DNA of 13,495 nt from Dictyocoela muelleri. Its lineage: Eukaryota; Microsporidia. The position numbers and the translations under genes are program-made. Location of the stretch: contig SDVU01000429.1 of assembly GCA_016256075.1 (NCBI GenBank), positions 1 through 13,495 on the forward strand, read 5' to 3'. Shown here in pieces: positions 1 to 8,079 of this stretch; position 1 is the stretch's first letter, and each line of letters starts with the position of its first letter. The notes under the pieces are model-generated. The model was given only the letters and a program-made list of their open reading frames with translations, was not told the DNA's origin and did no database searches.

Positions 1-237
1 AATCTCAGAATCTCAGAATCTCAGAATCTCAGAATCTCAGAATCTCAGAATCTCAGAATCTCAGAATCTCAGAATCTTGGAATCTCAGAATCTCAGAATC
101 TCAGAATCTCAGAATCTTGGAATCTCGGAATCTCGGAATCTCAGAATCTCGGAATCTCAGAATCTCGGAATCTCGGAATCTCGGAATCTTGGAATCTCGG
201 AATCTCGGAATCTCAGAATCTCAGAATCTCAGAATCT
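1..237. repeat. 8-bp tandem repeat (microsatellite/minisatellite), about 29 units
   Basis: The unit is AATCTCAG, repeated about 29 times in strict 8-base register and cut by the window edge on the left. Three unit types occur: AATCTCAG, AATCTCGG and AATCTTGG. Units 1-9 are all the CAG form, TTGG forms fall at units 10, 15 and 24, CGG forms dominate units 16-26, and the last three units return to CAG. The array reads open in one plus frame only because 24 bases (three units) make a clean 8-codon repeat. I do not treat that as a gene. Confidence 0.97.
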
Positions 238-1518
238 AATAATATTACCGATAAATTTAAGATATTCGCAATTAATCTAAGAACTAAAATATTATAAAAT
301 ACATTTTCATAAAAAATTTAAAAAAATTTAAGGAAATAAAATATTTTTTTCAGAATCATTAGCCGCATCTCTTTTGCATATACCTAGCATTTTACGGTAA
401 AAATAACTACAGTGACTTGCAGTTTTTCATTGAATTTCTAATCTATAAGACATCTCTTATGTGGTTCGCTGCACGCTATTTCTCTTTTAACCATATTTTT
501 TAAAACAGAGAAAACATTATCATTTTAATTTAGGAATATAGAATAAGACGGAAATAAAAAATATTAGGTGAATTAATTTTTTGTTATAATCTCGCAAGCA
601 CTTTTAATGATGAATACGAGCATTATCTATAATAAATTATGATCGCTTATATCTGATAAAACAAAAGCTTTTTCAATTTCTTTAGAGATGCTTTAAAATC
701 TTTCCTATTCACTACTCTTCATCATTTTTTTATTTAATAACATATTTATTCATTGCGGAGATTACAAATATTTATATGCTACACGATCCTTGTACACAAA
801 CATAAGCCCAATATACACATTTAATTTAATCTTACCCTACCATAATAACAACAGAAAACTTCATATATTAAGAAAACTAAGATTATTATCGTCTTTTTCT
901 ACTTAAAGTGTTTGAAATACGAAGAATAAATTGCTTTAATATCCATTAAACATCACAAGGCCCGATTCAGATATTAATGTTATTATTATCAAGGTATAAT
1001 GAAATTATCTAGCACTTTTTTTCATTTTATTTCCGAAACTTAGATTTGGAATGTCTCACAAACCGAATCATATAATGTTCATAGAGTAAAGTTGCATTCT
1101 TGACAACATTAGCTAGCTACTCTTTTTTTTCATTACTGAGCAAAGAACGTATATTACCTCATCTTCTTAATGTCATAAACAAACTTTGTTTAAGATATCT
1201 TTGAACATAACATAAACAGTTTTATACCCTAATTAGTACATAAGAGGAATTTTTTAAACAGCGCGCTTTCGAGTGTTTTAACATTATACTATTTCTATCA
1301 TCATTAAATATCTAATATATTTTTTCGGGAATTCTATTGGTTTATATTCTTCGGTAAGTTTTATTTCTGATTAAACTATGCAAAGAGTTTCTCTCCTCGA
1401 CATTTTTATTCCACATCACCACCTGCATTCTACTATTAAACATGTAAGGGTAAGTGATTTTTTTTAATAAAGTTACAAAAATTATAAGATCTTTAAATGA
1501 AATTTTTAATTGATCTAA
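238..1518. other. AT-rich stretch with no recognised gene
   Basis: I see no coding region of convincing length, no tRNA-like cloverleaf and no clear repeat matching the rest of the window. The sequence is dominated by A/T runs with short frames only. It may be host intergenic DNA or very old decayed repeats. Confidence 0.7.
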
Positions 1519-1971
1519 ATATATTACATGTTGACAACATATATATCTGCCAACCCGAAGACTTGTATCCTACCGTGATCTGTGACCTTTGGTGCTTAGT
1601 GTCCAATAATACGTCACTTCATAAGCTACCCAGAAGCTCGGCTGTATACGCAATTCTCGTTTTATCAAAGAATCAGCAGGATACAGGTAATTAGTAGCTT
1701 TTCATTAATTTATATTTTTCACTACTTGTTGCCGAGAAGCGTCGCCGAACTCATCCTCACATCCAAGAGAGTTCTTCTGCTTCATTGTCATATTAGACCA
1801 AGTCCTAATAAGCTATACCACACTGAAAAACCTGTATTTATAAATTAATTATATAGTTTTTGATAGCTTAATTTCATTCTCTCATTATTTATTAAAGAGT
1901 GGCTATAGCGGGATTCGAACCACGATATTTAAATTTACATTCAAGAGTGTTAAAAACTGAGCTATCTGGCC
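1519..1971 (-). mobile_element. tRNA-headed SINE-like element, copy 1
   Basis: Read on the minus strand, this copy starts with a tRNA-like head (1971 down to about 1899) and continues into a non-tRNA body ending near ACATGTAATATAT at about 1519, some 453 bases in all. The same head-body-end order recurs at 9213-9666 at almost the same length, and part of the body recurs at 12769-13032. The best conserved body segment is at 1616-1700, sharing AAGCTACCCAGAAGC and CTGTATACGC with copy 2. A Pol III type 2 promoter in the head plus a repeated unrelated body is the layout of tRNA-derived SINEs. I found no poly-A tail and could not define a clean target duplication. The short open frame across 1497-1694 lies inside this repeat and is not considered a gene. 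Confidence 0.75.
1899..1971 (-). promoter_or_regulatory. tRNA-like head with Pol III box A and box B (SINE copy 1)
   Basis: On the minus strand, box A reads TAGCTCAGTTTTTA (1964-1951) and box B reads GGTTCGAATCC (1921-1911). Box B matches the tRNA consensus exactly. The first seven head bases pair with the end in about five of seven positions, while the T-stem and anticodon stem pair poorly. It is therefore a tRNA relic rather than a working tRNA gene. A loop-like TTGAATG would place GAA at the anticodon, but without a supporting stem I do not name the source tRNA. Confidence 0.8.
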
Positions 1972-1974
1972 TAT

Positions 1975-2335
1975 TTTTAATTGATCAAGAAATTCTTATA
2001 GTGATTGCGAATATTTTGACATTGATTGTGAAGATTTTGAAATTTATGAGGAAATTCTTAGATTGATAGCAAATATTCTGACATCGATTGTGAATATTCT
2101 TAGATTTATCGAAAAAAAAATAATTTATTATTACAAGGATTCTTAATTGATCGATAAATTCTTGGTTTTTTTTTTCAAATATTCTTAAATTGATCGGAAA
2201 ATTTTTATATTGCTCAGAGAATTCTTAGATTTATTGCCATTATTCTTAAATTGATTTGAAAAATCTTCGATTGATTGAGAGGGTTCTTAAATAGATCGAA
2301 AACTTCTATATTTAACTCTGTAAAGTTTTTTTTAA
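1975..2335. repeat. degenerate minisatellite, unit about 20-25 bases
   Basis: The motif ATTCTTAAATTGATCG and close variants (ATTCTTAGATTGATAG, TTCTTAATTGATCG, ATTCTTAAATTGATTTG) recurs roughly a dozen times with varying spacing and many substitutions. There is no reading frame and no spacer structure. It lies between two tRNA-like heads that point away from it: copy 1 on the minus strand, and the head at 2381 on the plus strand. Confidence 0.75.
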
Positions 2336-2380
2336 TTATACAGAGATCGAACAAAAATAAACTTTTTTACCAATCGTGAA

Positions 2381-2452
2381 TATAGATATCTCTGTGGTTA
2401 ATGCCCTTAAATTTAAATTCAAAAATCATGATTCTAATACACCTTGATGTTA
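2381..2452 (+). other. second tRNA-like head, plus strand (SINE head or tRNA relic)
   Basis: This stretch lines up with the heads of SINE copies 1 and 2 over about 60 bases. The box A region is TATCTCTGTGGTTAA (2387-2401), the middle shares CCTTAAATTTAAATT with copy 1's CTTGAATGTAAATTT, and a decayed box B TGATTCTAATA lies at 2428-2439. The sequence after it does not match the bodies of the other copies. It is therefore either a head-only remnant, a SINE subfamily with another body, or a tRNA pseudogene of the same origin. Confidence 0.55.
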
Positions 2453-2796
2453 TGTGATACATATTACACGATAGATTATCTAAAAAACTTATAACAAACA
2501 GGATGACATAATCTTAAACTTAAATTGGATTTAAAGTATAAAAGAGAGCTACTGTGTAATTACATGTCATTTTTATTAAATAAAAGTTCTTATACAAAAT
2601 CCTTGGTAGATGTATATTACATTTCTGCAGAGCTGAATTAATGACCACAAAATCGTGACCTTATTAAATAATCGAGAAATAATATTTCACATGGGAATTA
2701 TATTAAAAAGGCAAAATACTCTAATTATATGCTGAACTCTTGACATATACCACTATTTGATTAATGAAATATTAGACTAAGTGACTAAAATTATAA
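2453..2796. other. AT-rich stretch without a gene; shares a short inverted repeat with 10205-10247
   Basis: No coding region is seen. The part around 2752-2796 is an inverted match to 10205-10247, including an exact 16-base word ATTAGACTAAGTGACT at 2771-2786 (its complement lies at 10216-10231). This points to a dispersed repeat family of unknown type. Confidence 0.5.
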
Positions 2797-2805
2797 ACAA
2801 TAATC
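2797..2805. repeat. 9-bp target-site duplication, left copy
   Basis: ACAATAATC lies directly outside the left inverted repeat and recurs exactly at 7450-7458, directly outside the right one. Duplications of 8-9 bases are typical of Merlin elements. Confidence 0.75.
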
Positions 2806-2960
2806 GGGTCTAGTTAGATAACAGAGGTTGTTGGAAAATAACTGAGGTCAGCAGTTTTTATATTTAAAATCTTTAAAATAAAATCAATTAATGTTTTAAT
2901 TAAAAATATTTGAAATTTGTTTCAATAAAAATCTTAAAATTATTTTTTTATGAAACATAT
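2806..2960 (+). repeat. left inverted-repeat arm of the outer element
   Basis: This arm pairs with the complement of about 7230-7449. It ends where the retrotransposon LTR begins. Its last four bases, ATAT (2957-2960), are repeated right after the retrotransposon. Confidence 0.75.
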
Positions 2961-3183
2961 TGTCGTACACTGACGACAGTTTTAAAATATGCAAACGATT
3001 AACATTCAGAAATTTCTATAAATTTTAAAATATAAATATTTTAAAATTTCAAACCCCCCATGAAATTCCGAACAGAGAGAAAGAAATCGACGAAAGGACA
3101 AAGAGGTAACAAAAATTTCAATAAACGATATTCACTTTACAATAAACTTATTCTTTTCGGCCGGCCACAGCAAGGGCACGGCA
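2961..3183 (+). repeat. left (5') LTR of the Ty3/gypsy fossil
   Basis: It starts TGTCGTACAC and ends CACGGCA. It matches 6847-7069 along its whole length. A perfect 30-bp inverted repeat (3020-3049) centres on TATAAATA, a possible TATA-type core promoter. A short frame running out of it is mirrored in the other LTR and is not a gene. Confidence 0.93.
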
Positions 3184-3205
3184 CTTTGAGCTCAAAACCC
3201 GATAA
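3184..3205 (+). other. primer-binding-site region, non-canonical
   Basis: The sequence right after the 5' LTR would be expected to prime minus-strand synthesis. It does not begin with TGG, as a site complementary to a tRNA CCA end would. Instead it contains a perfect 12-bp palindrome, TTTGAGCTCAAA (3185-3196). The priming mode is not determined. Confidence 0.4.
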
Positions 3206-3293
3206 CAAATACTCGAATCATTACAAAGCGCAGAGAGTATAATATACATCATCACCACCCGGAACAGATCTTTCACTAAAAAGAAGCTTTGCT

Positions 3294-3900
3294 ATGCCCG
3301 ATGATATCGAACAACAAGACCTTTTTGAATATAAATCCGAATTTTTATCAACGGCAAAGATAGCAAACTGGTCCGACGATACAGCTGCCGCAGTGCTTAA
3401 ATCATCTATAAATACAAAATATGTCGATATCATAGAAGGCACAACAACCCTTTCAGTGATGTTACAGAGAATATTGGCTTAGAAATATAAGCCTTCTGAA
3501 TATTTAAAATATCTGAACATGATCAATAATATAAAACAAGATAATCATTTCACCATTGAAGAGTACGTATACGAAATATCAGATACATGCGAGAAACTTG
3601 CAGTATGCCTAAACTGAAACGAGGAAGTTAAACAATTAAAAAAGAAAGAAGCTTTTTACAACGGTCTGTCCAAACGCACATAACTATAAATGGCTCGATT
3701 AAACATAATCGATACAATCCAAATGTACCAGGTTATTAATACTACAGAGAAGACATTAATTAAGCAGATGAGTTTTAATATCTCAGTATACAGGAAAAAA
3801 TCTTCTGGTAACCAGAACATACTAAAATTCTGCACATAACACAACACAAATAATAAGGACAACCGGGATTGTCGAGGAATGAAACAGATATAACAAAAAT
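3294..3900 (+). pseudogene. gag-like region of the Ty3/gypsy fossil
   Basis: The region follows the 5' LTR leader and comes before the protease part, where gag belongs. Translated fragments read like a retrotransposon capsid: an acidic start (MPDDIEQQDLFEYK) and, further on, a helical stretch such as EEYVYEISDTCEKLA. I see no clear CCHC zinc knuckle. The assignment rests mainly on position and general character. Antisense open stretches over it are shadows. It is broken. Confidence 0.55.
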
Positions 3901-3999
3901 CAGAGAACACGTAAGGTTACAATCATCAAGGCAAGTCAGATCATCACATAAATAGCGCAACAGAAAGTACGAATACTCTAGAAATATCATGAAAAATTC

Positions 4000-4330
4000 A
4001 CAATGATATATTCCCTAGTTTTAATCGATCTGGGTCTCGCGCTCATAAATCAATGAAAGATTTATCGTACAAAATAACCTATTAACACAAGAGGGATCGG
4101 AAATAGAGGCTATGATGGTAGATGGTCGAACAATAAAATCTAATAGGTGTACAAAATTTTGGCTAAGCATTCCCGGTGTTCAAGAAACATTTCTAGCTGT
4201 AGCCAACATTCTTAAATACATGAATACTGACCTTATATTAGGTATAAACTTTCTATATAAACACGACATACAAATTGACCTTAGGAGCAATCATATCATT
4301 ATTTATGGACATAAAATTCCCCTACTAAAT
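4000..4330 (+). pseudogene. retropepsin-like protease region of the Ty3/gypsy fossil
   Basis: This lies between the gag-like part and reverse transcriptase. A stretch reading LVLIDLG resembles the catalytic aspartate segment of retropepsins, and TDLILGINFLYKHDIQID resembles the conserved late ILG-D/N-FL motif of Ty3/gypsy proteases. Both occur in the right order and at plausible spacing. Broken. Confidence 0.65.
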
Positions 4331-4419
4331 AATCGAGATACCGAAGAGTTTATTGATAAACTTTTGAGTAAGCTCACATATACAACTGCAACGTCTATCA
4401 ACACATCACCTAAAATAAA

Positions 4420-5060
4420 CGAGTTTTTTAGTGATTTGGGATTCGAAGAAATAACATTGGGTAGATTTAACGTTTTTCAACACAAGATTCAATTAAAGGA
4501 AAATAAAATTGTACGAAAAAATTTATATAAGGTGCCTACGCATTTGATAACTCCTAGGAAAAATGAGATCGAAAAGCTTTTGCGGCTAGGTCATTTCAAA
4601 AAAAGCAAATCGGACTTCTCATCACCAGCATTTCTGATATTAAAAAAGAACAACGATATAAGACTTGTGGTAGATTATCATGAACTCAATAACATACCTG
4701 AACCTGAACATTTTATATTTCCAAGATTATAGATATTATCTACGAATTTTACGGATCGTCGATTTTCTCGTAAATAGACCTAAATAAGAGATATTATCAA
4801 ATCCCCATTAGCCCAGAAAATATAAAATATACGGTATTTTTAATATTAAACTAGCATTATGAATTCAAAAGAATGCAATTTGTACTATAAAATGCTCCCG
4901 CAACGTTTCAGCGAACCATGAATACTTTATTTTCGGAATATGATTGCGTGAAAATATACCTAGATGATATATTAGTACACACAAAAAACCAAGAATAACA
5001 CAAAGAACATCTAAAAATGTTTTTAAAGTTATAAAGTCGGTTGGTTAATCGATTAATTTT
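4420..5060 (+). pseudogene. reverse transcriptase region of the Ty3/gypsy fossil
   Basis: Recognisable pieces, in order, are the entry segment with a basic linker (HKIQLKENKIVRKNLYKVP), the finger segment SSPAFLILKKNNDIRLVVDY, and the active-site motif YLDDILVHT at about 4960. YLDD followed by a hydrophobic strand is the Ty3/gypsy form of the (Y/F)xDD box. The domain order and spacing fit the family. Broken. Confidence 0.9.
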
Positions 5061-5379
5061 GAAAATAGCAATTTCAACTCAGAGAGAGTTAAATTCTTCA
5101 GTCTTTTCATAAGTAAAGAATTATAAACCCAGATGTATCCTTGATTGAGTAAATAGGAGAATTGAAGCCACGAAAAGAAAGAGATATTTAAAAAATACGA
5201 GGGTTAATTAACTGTTTTTGACCATCCATCGCCGAGATGTTAAAGATAACGAATTTTATGACCGATAAGATTGGGAAAGGTAAAAAATGGAAATGGCAGC
5301 AAAATGATCAAGATAAACTGAATAAAATATTAGAAGAAATCCGAAACGCACCTAAATTGAAATTCCAGATCCGAGTAAA

Positions 5380-5760
5380 ACCTTCATTTTAGAAACAGAT
5401 GCGTCGAGTACAGCATTGGGAAGTGTATTGAAACAAGACGAACAACATGTTGGATTTTTCATTCATAAGTTATCTGCTTCAGAAAGAAATTATTCCAATA
5501 TGATAAGGGAAATGCTTGCAGTTGTGGAAAGTCTGAAATATTTTAAACCTATTATATTCAAGAGCCATATAATAATAAGTTTTGATGTTAAAAACATTAT
5601 GGGTGATTCGGATATAGTATCGACAAGATTGCAAAAATGGAAAATGCTGATGTCAGAATACGATTATAAATGGGAGTACATCGAGGGGAATAAGAACACT
5701 GCTGCGGATGCTATTTCACAAATATTCATGATCTCTGTAACAATATATAACTCTATTTTT
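5380..5760 (+). pseudogene. RNase H region of the Ty3/gypsy fossil
   Basis: The stretch includes TDASSTALGSVLKQ, the usual first-aspartate motif of Ty3/gypsy RNase H, then SASERNYSNMIREMLAVVES with the conserved E-L/M-LAVV helix, and further on YIEGNKNTAADAIS, the late D/N-xAD-x-LS-type motif. It follows reverse transcriptase, as expected. Broken. Confidence 0.9.
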
Positions 5761-5989
5761 GAGTAATATACAAGAATTACAGCTATTTGACACATTAATT
5801 AATAAAAGGTTAGAAAAGAAACAAGTAAAGAATAATAAGGAACTAATTGTAGATTTAAAAGGCAGAATATTTTTTCCTGAATGCCTCAATACGCATTCAT
5901 TCTAAACTTGCATAATTTACTGGTACATCCCTGAAATCGCAGACTATACTATACATTAAAACCCTACATCACGATGAAAAACATTAAAA

Positions 5990-6846
5990 ATCGTAATTCA
6001 AAATATTACTAGATCTTGCGACACATGTGCAAGAAGCAAAACCAAATCAAAACTTACGGATATACCCATGGGGTTGCGAGGTCAGATACACCTTTTAAAT
6101 TCATATCAAATGATATATTAGGCCCCATAAAGCTCTCACATTTCAAATCATTCAAGAAATTCATTTATTTTTATTTGTTAACAATTACTGATATATTTAG
6201 TAGATTTACTATGACTTACCCGATATTAAACCTCAAGTCACAAAGTGTTCAAAAAAACAAAAATTTGTGCACTAATTTCGGATTCACTGCAAAAATCTTA
6301 ACAGACCAAGGACGTCAATATATTGCTAAAAAAATTTAAGACTTTTTAACCAAGAATAACATTAAACATATTAAAACAACTCCCTTTAACCCGGAATGCA
6401 ACGGAATATCAGAACGGATGAATGGAACATTATAAACGTATGTCGTATCAGTAAAAATAAATCGATTTTGCGTCTAACAGATAATATTATATCTACCTAA
6501 ATCTTAATAATAACAGAAACACAGGATTCCCACCTATTGAAATGCTACTACACAAATCACCCTTTGACATAACCGAAAATTGTCTCGAAGAAGAAATTAT
6601 CAGAAAAAGAAATGATGGAAAAAATAGGAAAATCAAGGATATCACAAAAAACAATAAATCAAGACTTTAAAAAATACGAATATGTTTATTTGCGAAATAA
6701 CCCCCCAGACAAAATTGAAGACAAATGGTTAGAACCATATCTTATAACTGAGACTTAAGATAACAACACAATTGACATTATGAAAAATGATAAGGTAAGA
6801 AGAGTTAGTATAAAAAATACTAAACCTTGGTGGAGTGAGGGGTGGA
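5990..6846 (+). pseudogene. integrase region and pol C-terminus of the Ty3/gypsy fossil
   Basis: The stretch begins with a zinc-binding-like tail (CDTCARSKTK-type sequence), followed by core pieces: FISNDILGPIK, the strand LLTITDIFSRFTMTYPI and ILTDQGRQY. The late core helix FNPECNGISERMNGTL lies at about 6380-6430. After it come a basic linker and a short C-terminal segment ending PWWSEGWMW, whose codons run into the polypurine tract. Order and motifs fit a Ty3/gypsy integrase. Broken. Confidence 0.88.
6832..6846 (+). other. polypurine tract of the Ty3/gypsy fossil
   Basis: GGAGTGAGGGGTGGA lies immediately before the TG of the 3' LTR, where the plus-strand primer of LTR retrotransposons sits. 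Confidence 0.8.
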
Positions 6847-7069
6847 TGTGGTACGCTGACTACAGTTTTAAAAATATGCCAACGATTAACATTCAGAAAT
6901 TTCTAGAAATTTTAAAATATAAATATTTTAAAATTTCGAACCCACATGGAATTCCGAACAGAGAGAAAGTATTCGACGAAAGCACAAAGAGGTACCAAAA
7001 ATTTCAATAAACTATATTCACTTTACAATCAACTTATTCTTTTCGGCCGGCCACATCAAGGGCACGCCA
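6847..7069 (+). repeat. right (3') LTR of the Ty3/gypsy fossil
   Basis: It starts TGTGGTACGC and ends CACGCCA, 223 bases, matching 2961-3183 at about 92%. The 30-bp inverted repeat around TATAAATA (6907-6936) is identical to that in the left LTR. Confidence 0.93.
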
Positions 7070-7073
7070 ATAT

Positions 7074-7449
7074 TAAAAAAACAACGAGCTTAAACCAGGA
7101 ATGGTTCATGAATTTACAGAGAATTGATAATTTTTGAGTGTAAGATTAAGAATTTGTGAATCCTAACATTAAATAAAGATAACATTAAAATATGCATGTG
7201 CTCATTATTTTGCAATTTATGTAAAAAATAGGTTTTCATCTTTTAATAAAATTTTAACTAGATTTAAAATTTTGCATTATTTTAAAACTAGTTTACAATT
7301 AAATTTAAATAATTAAAACATTAATTGATTTTTTGTTTTAATAAATTTTAGATATAAAAAATATTGACTCCCCGTTATTTTCAACCCCCATATACGTTAT
7401 TTTCAAAACACCCTGTTATTTTTTTAACCCCCTGTATTTTAACTAGACC
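7074..7449 (-). repeat. right part of the outer inverted-repeat element
   Basis: From about 7230 to 7449 this is the complement of the left arm. It contains several spaced copies of GTTATTTTCAA-type motifs (7373-7425). The inner part, 7074-7229, has no counterpart in the left arm and no reading frame, and is probably the unique centre of the element. Confidence 0.7.
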
Positions 7450-7458
7450 ACAATAATC
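7450..7458. repeat. 9-bp target-site duplication, right copy
   Basis: ACAATAATC is an exact repeat of 2797-2805, directly after the GGTCTAGTT terminal repeat. Confidence 0.75.
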
Positions 7459-8079
7459 AATATGGATATTTTTCATCAATAGATTTGTTAGAAAATAAAA
7501 ATTATGAATAAATACTATAATTTGGTGACAAGAGTTCATTATAATAAAAATTTAATTATAATGACGGAAGAAAAATTATAAGAGTAGAGAAAATCTTATA
7601 AGTAGTTGAGAAATGAACATTCGGGGAAAACAATGAATATAGAAGTGAAAATGCTTTTATTTTTGCCACTTTGATATGAATTTAGGAATCAAGTAAAATA
7701 TCGGATCGATGTTGTTTTGTCTCCCTAAAGAGGAAAAAAATGGTATTAGATATATGGTAACCATAAAAATTGTTAAAATCATTTTTATTTAAATATTTCT
7801 TATTTTTAAAATTTACCATCATTTAAAATATTTAAATGTTTATATAAAATTAATCTAAACATTAAGCCAATTAAATAATTTAGATATTGAAAATAAATAA
7901 TTATTTAAATCATTGGTTAGCTGTCTGAAATTTTGACCAATCAATATTTTACGACAAGATATATACCCTTTATGGTTTATAATTTGGGTTTTATTACACG
8001 TTTAAGAGAATGCACGGGGGAAACAATCTCTTTTTTTGTGTGAAAAGTGAATATTAAGAACGTCGGTTTATTGCGATTC
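7459..8079. other. AT-rich stretch upstream of the Merlin transposase, no gene
   Basis: No coding region is seen. It should contain the left end of the transposon that carries the transposase at 8080, but I could not find an inverted repeat matching anything beyond 8852. The ends may be lost or too diverged to see by eye. Confidence 0.55.

Larger units (their letters stand above)
2961..7069 (+). mobile_element. Ty3/gypsy LTR retrotransposon, fossil
   Basis: This element of about 4.1 kb has two 223-bp LTRs, both TG...CA, a polypurine tract before the right LTR, and remains of gag, protease, reverse transcriptase, RNase H and integrase in that order, the Ty3/gypsy (Metaviridae) gene order. ATAT flanks both ends as a probable 4-bp target duplication, although in such AT-rich DNA this is weak alone. 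It sits inside the outer inverted-repeat element and so is younger than it. The LTRs differ at about 18 of 223 positions by hand count (about 92% identity), so the insertion is old though not ancient. The coding part is broken many times, by roughly ten or more changes, and the element cannot be active. No envelope-like gene is seen. Confidence 0.93.
2806..7449. mobile_element. non-autonomous inverted-repeat DNA transposon (Merlin-like), split by a retrotransposon
   Basis: The outer element has long imperfect terminal inverted repeats: left GGTCTAGTTAGATAACAG (from 2807, with one extra G at 2806), right complement GGTCTAGTTAAAATACAG (ending at 7449). The match runs inward with indels for roughly 150 bases, for example AATCAATTAATGTTTTAATT in both arms. 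A 9-bp duplication ACAATAATC flanks it. Without the 4.1-kb Ty3/gypsy insert the element would be about 530 bases (2806-2960 plus 7074-7449), with no transposase, so it is MITE-like. The duplication length fits Merlin, and Merlin transposase relics lie nearby, but the family assignment is inference. The right arm carries extra copies of a GTTGAAAATAAC-type motif that the left arm lacks. Confidence 0.7.

Noticed and set aside
1-237. CRISPR-like array
   Set aside because: The repeats are contiguous with no spacers, and the genome is eukaryotic.
77-280. Open frame of 67 codons over the 8-bp repeat
   Set aside because: The frame exists because three 8-base units make eight codons. It is a repeat by-product with no other coding signal.
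1497-1694. Small open frame of 65 codons
   Set aside because: It lies antisense to the SINE-like body that recurs at 9213-9666, where the frame is not kept.
1899-1971. Functional tRNA gene on the minus strand
   Set aside because: Box B is perfect, but the anticodon and T stems do not pair and the same head recurs with a repeat body. A SINE head is the better reading.
3060-3242. Short frame in the left LTR, mirrored at 6946-7137
   Set aside because: Both lie in the same LTR sequence and run out into different flanks. Sharing comes from LTR duplication, not from coding constraint.
3221-3990. Three minus-strand open frames (3221-3442, 3656-3910, 3775-3990)
   Set aside because: They are antisense to the gag-like part of the Ty3/gypsy fossil and show no recognisable domain.
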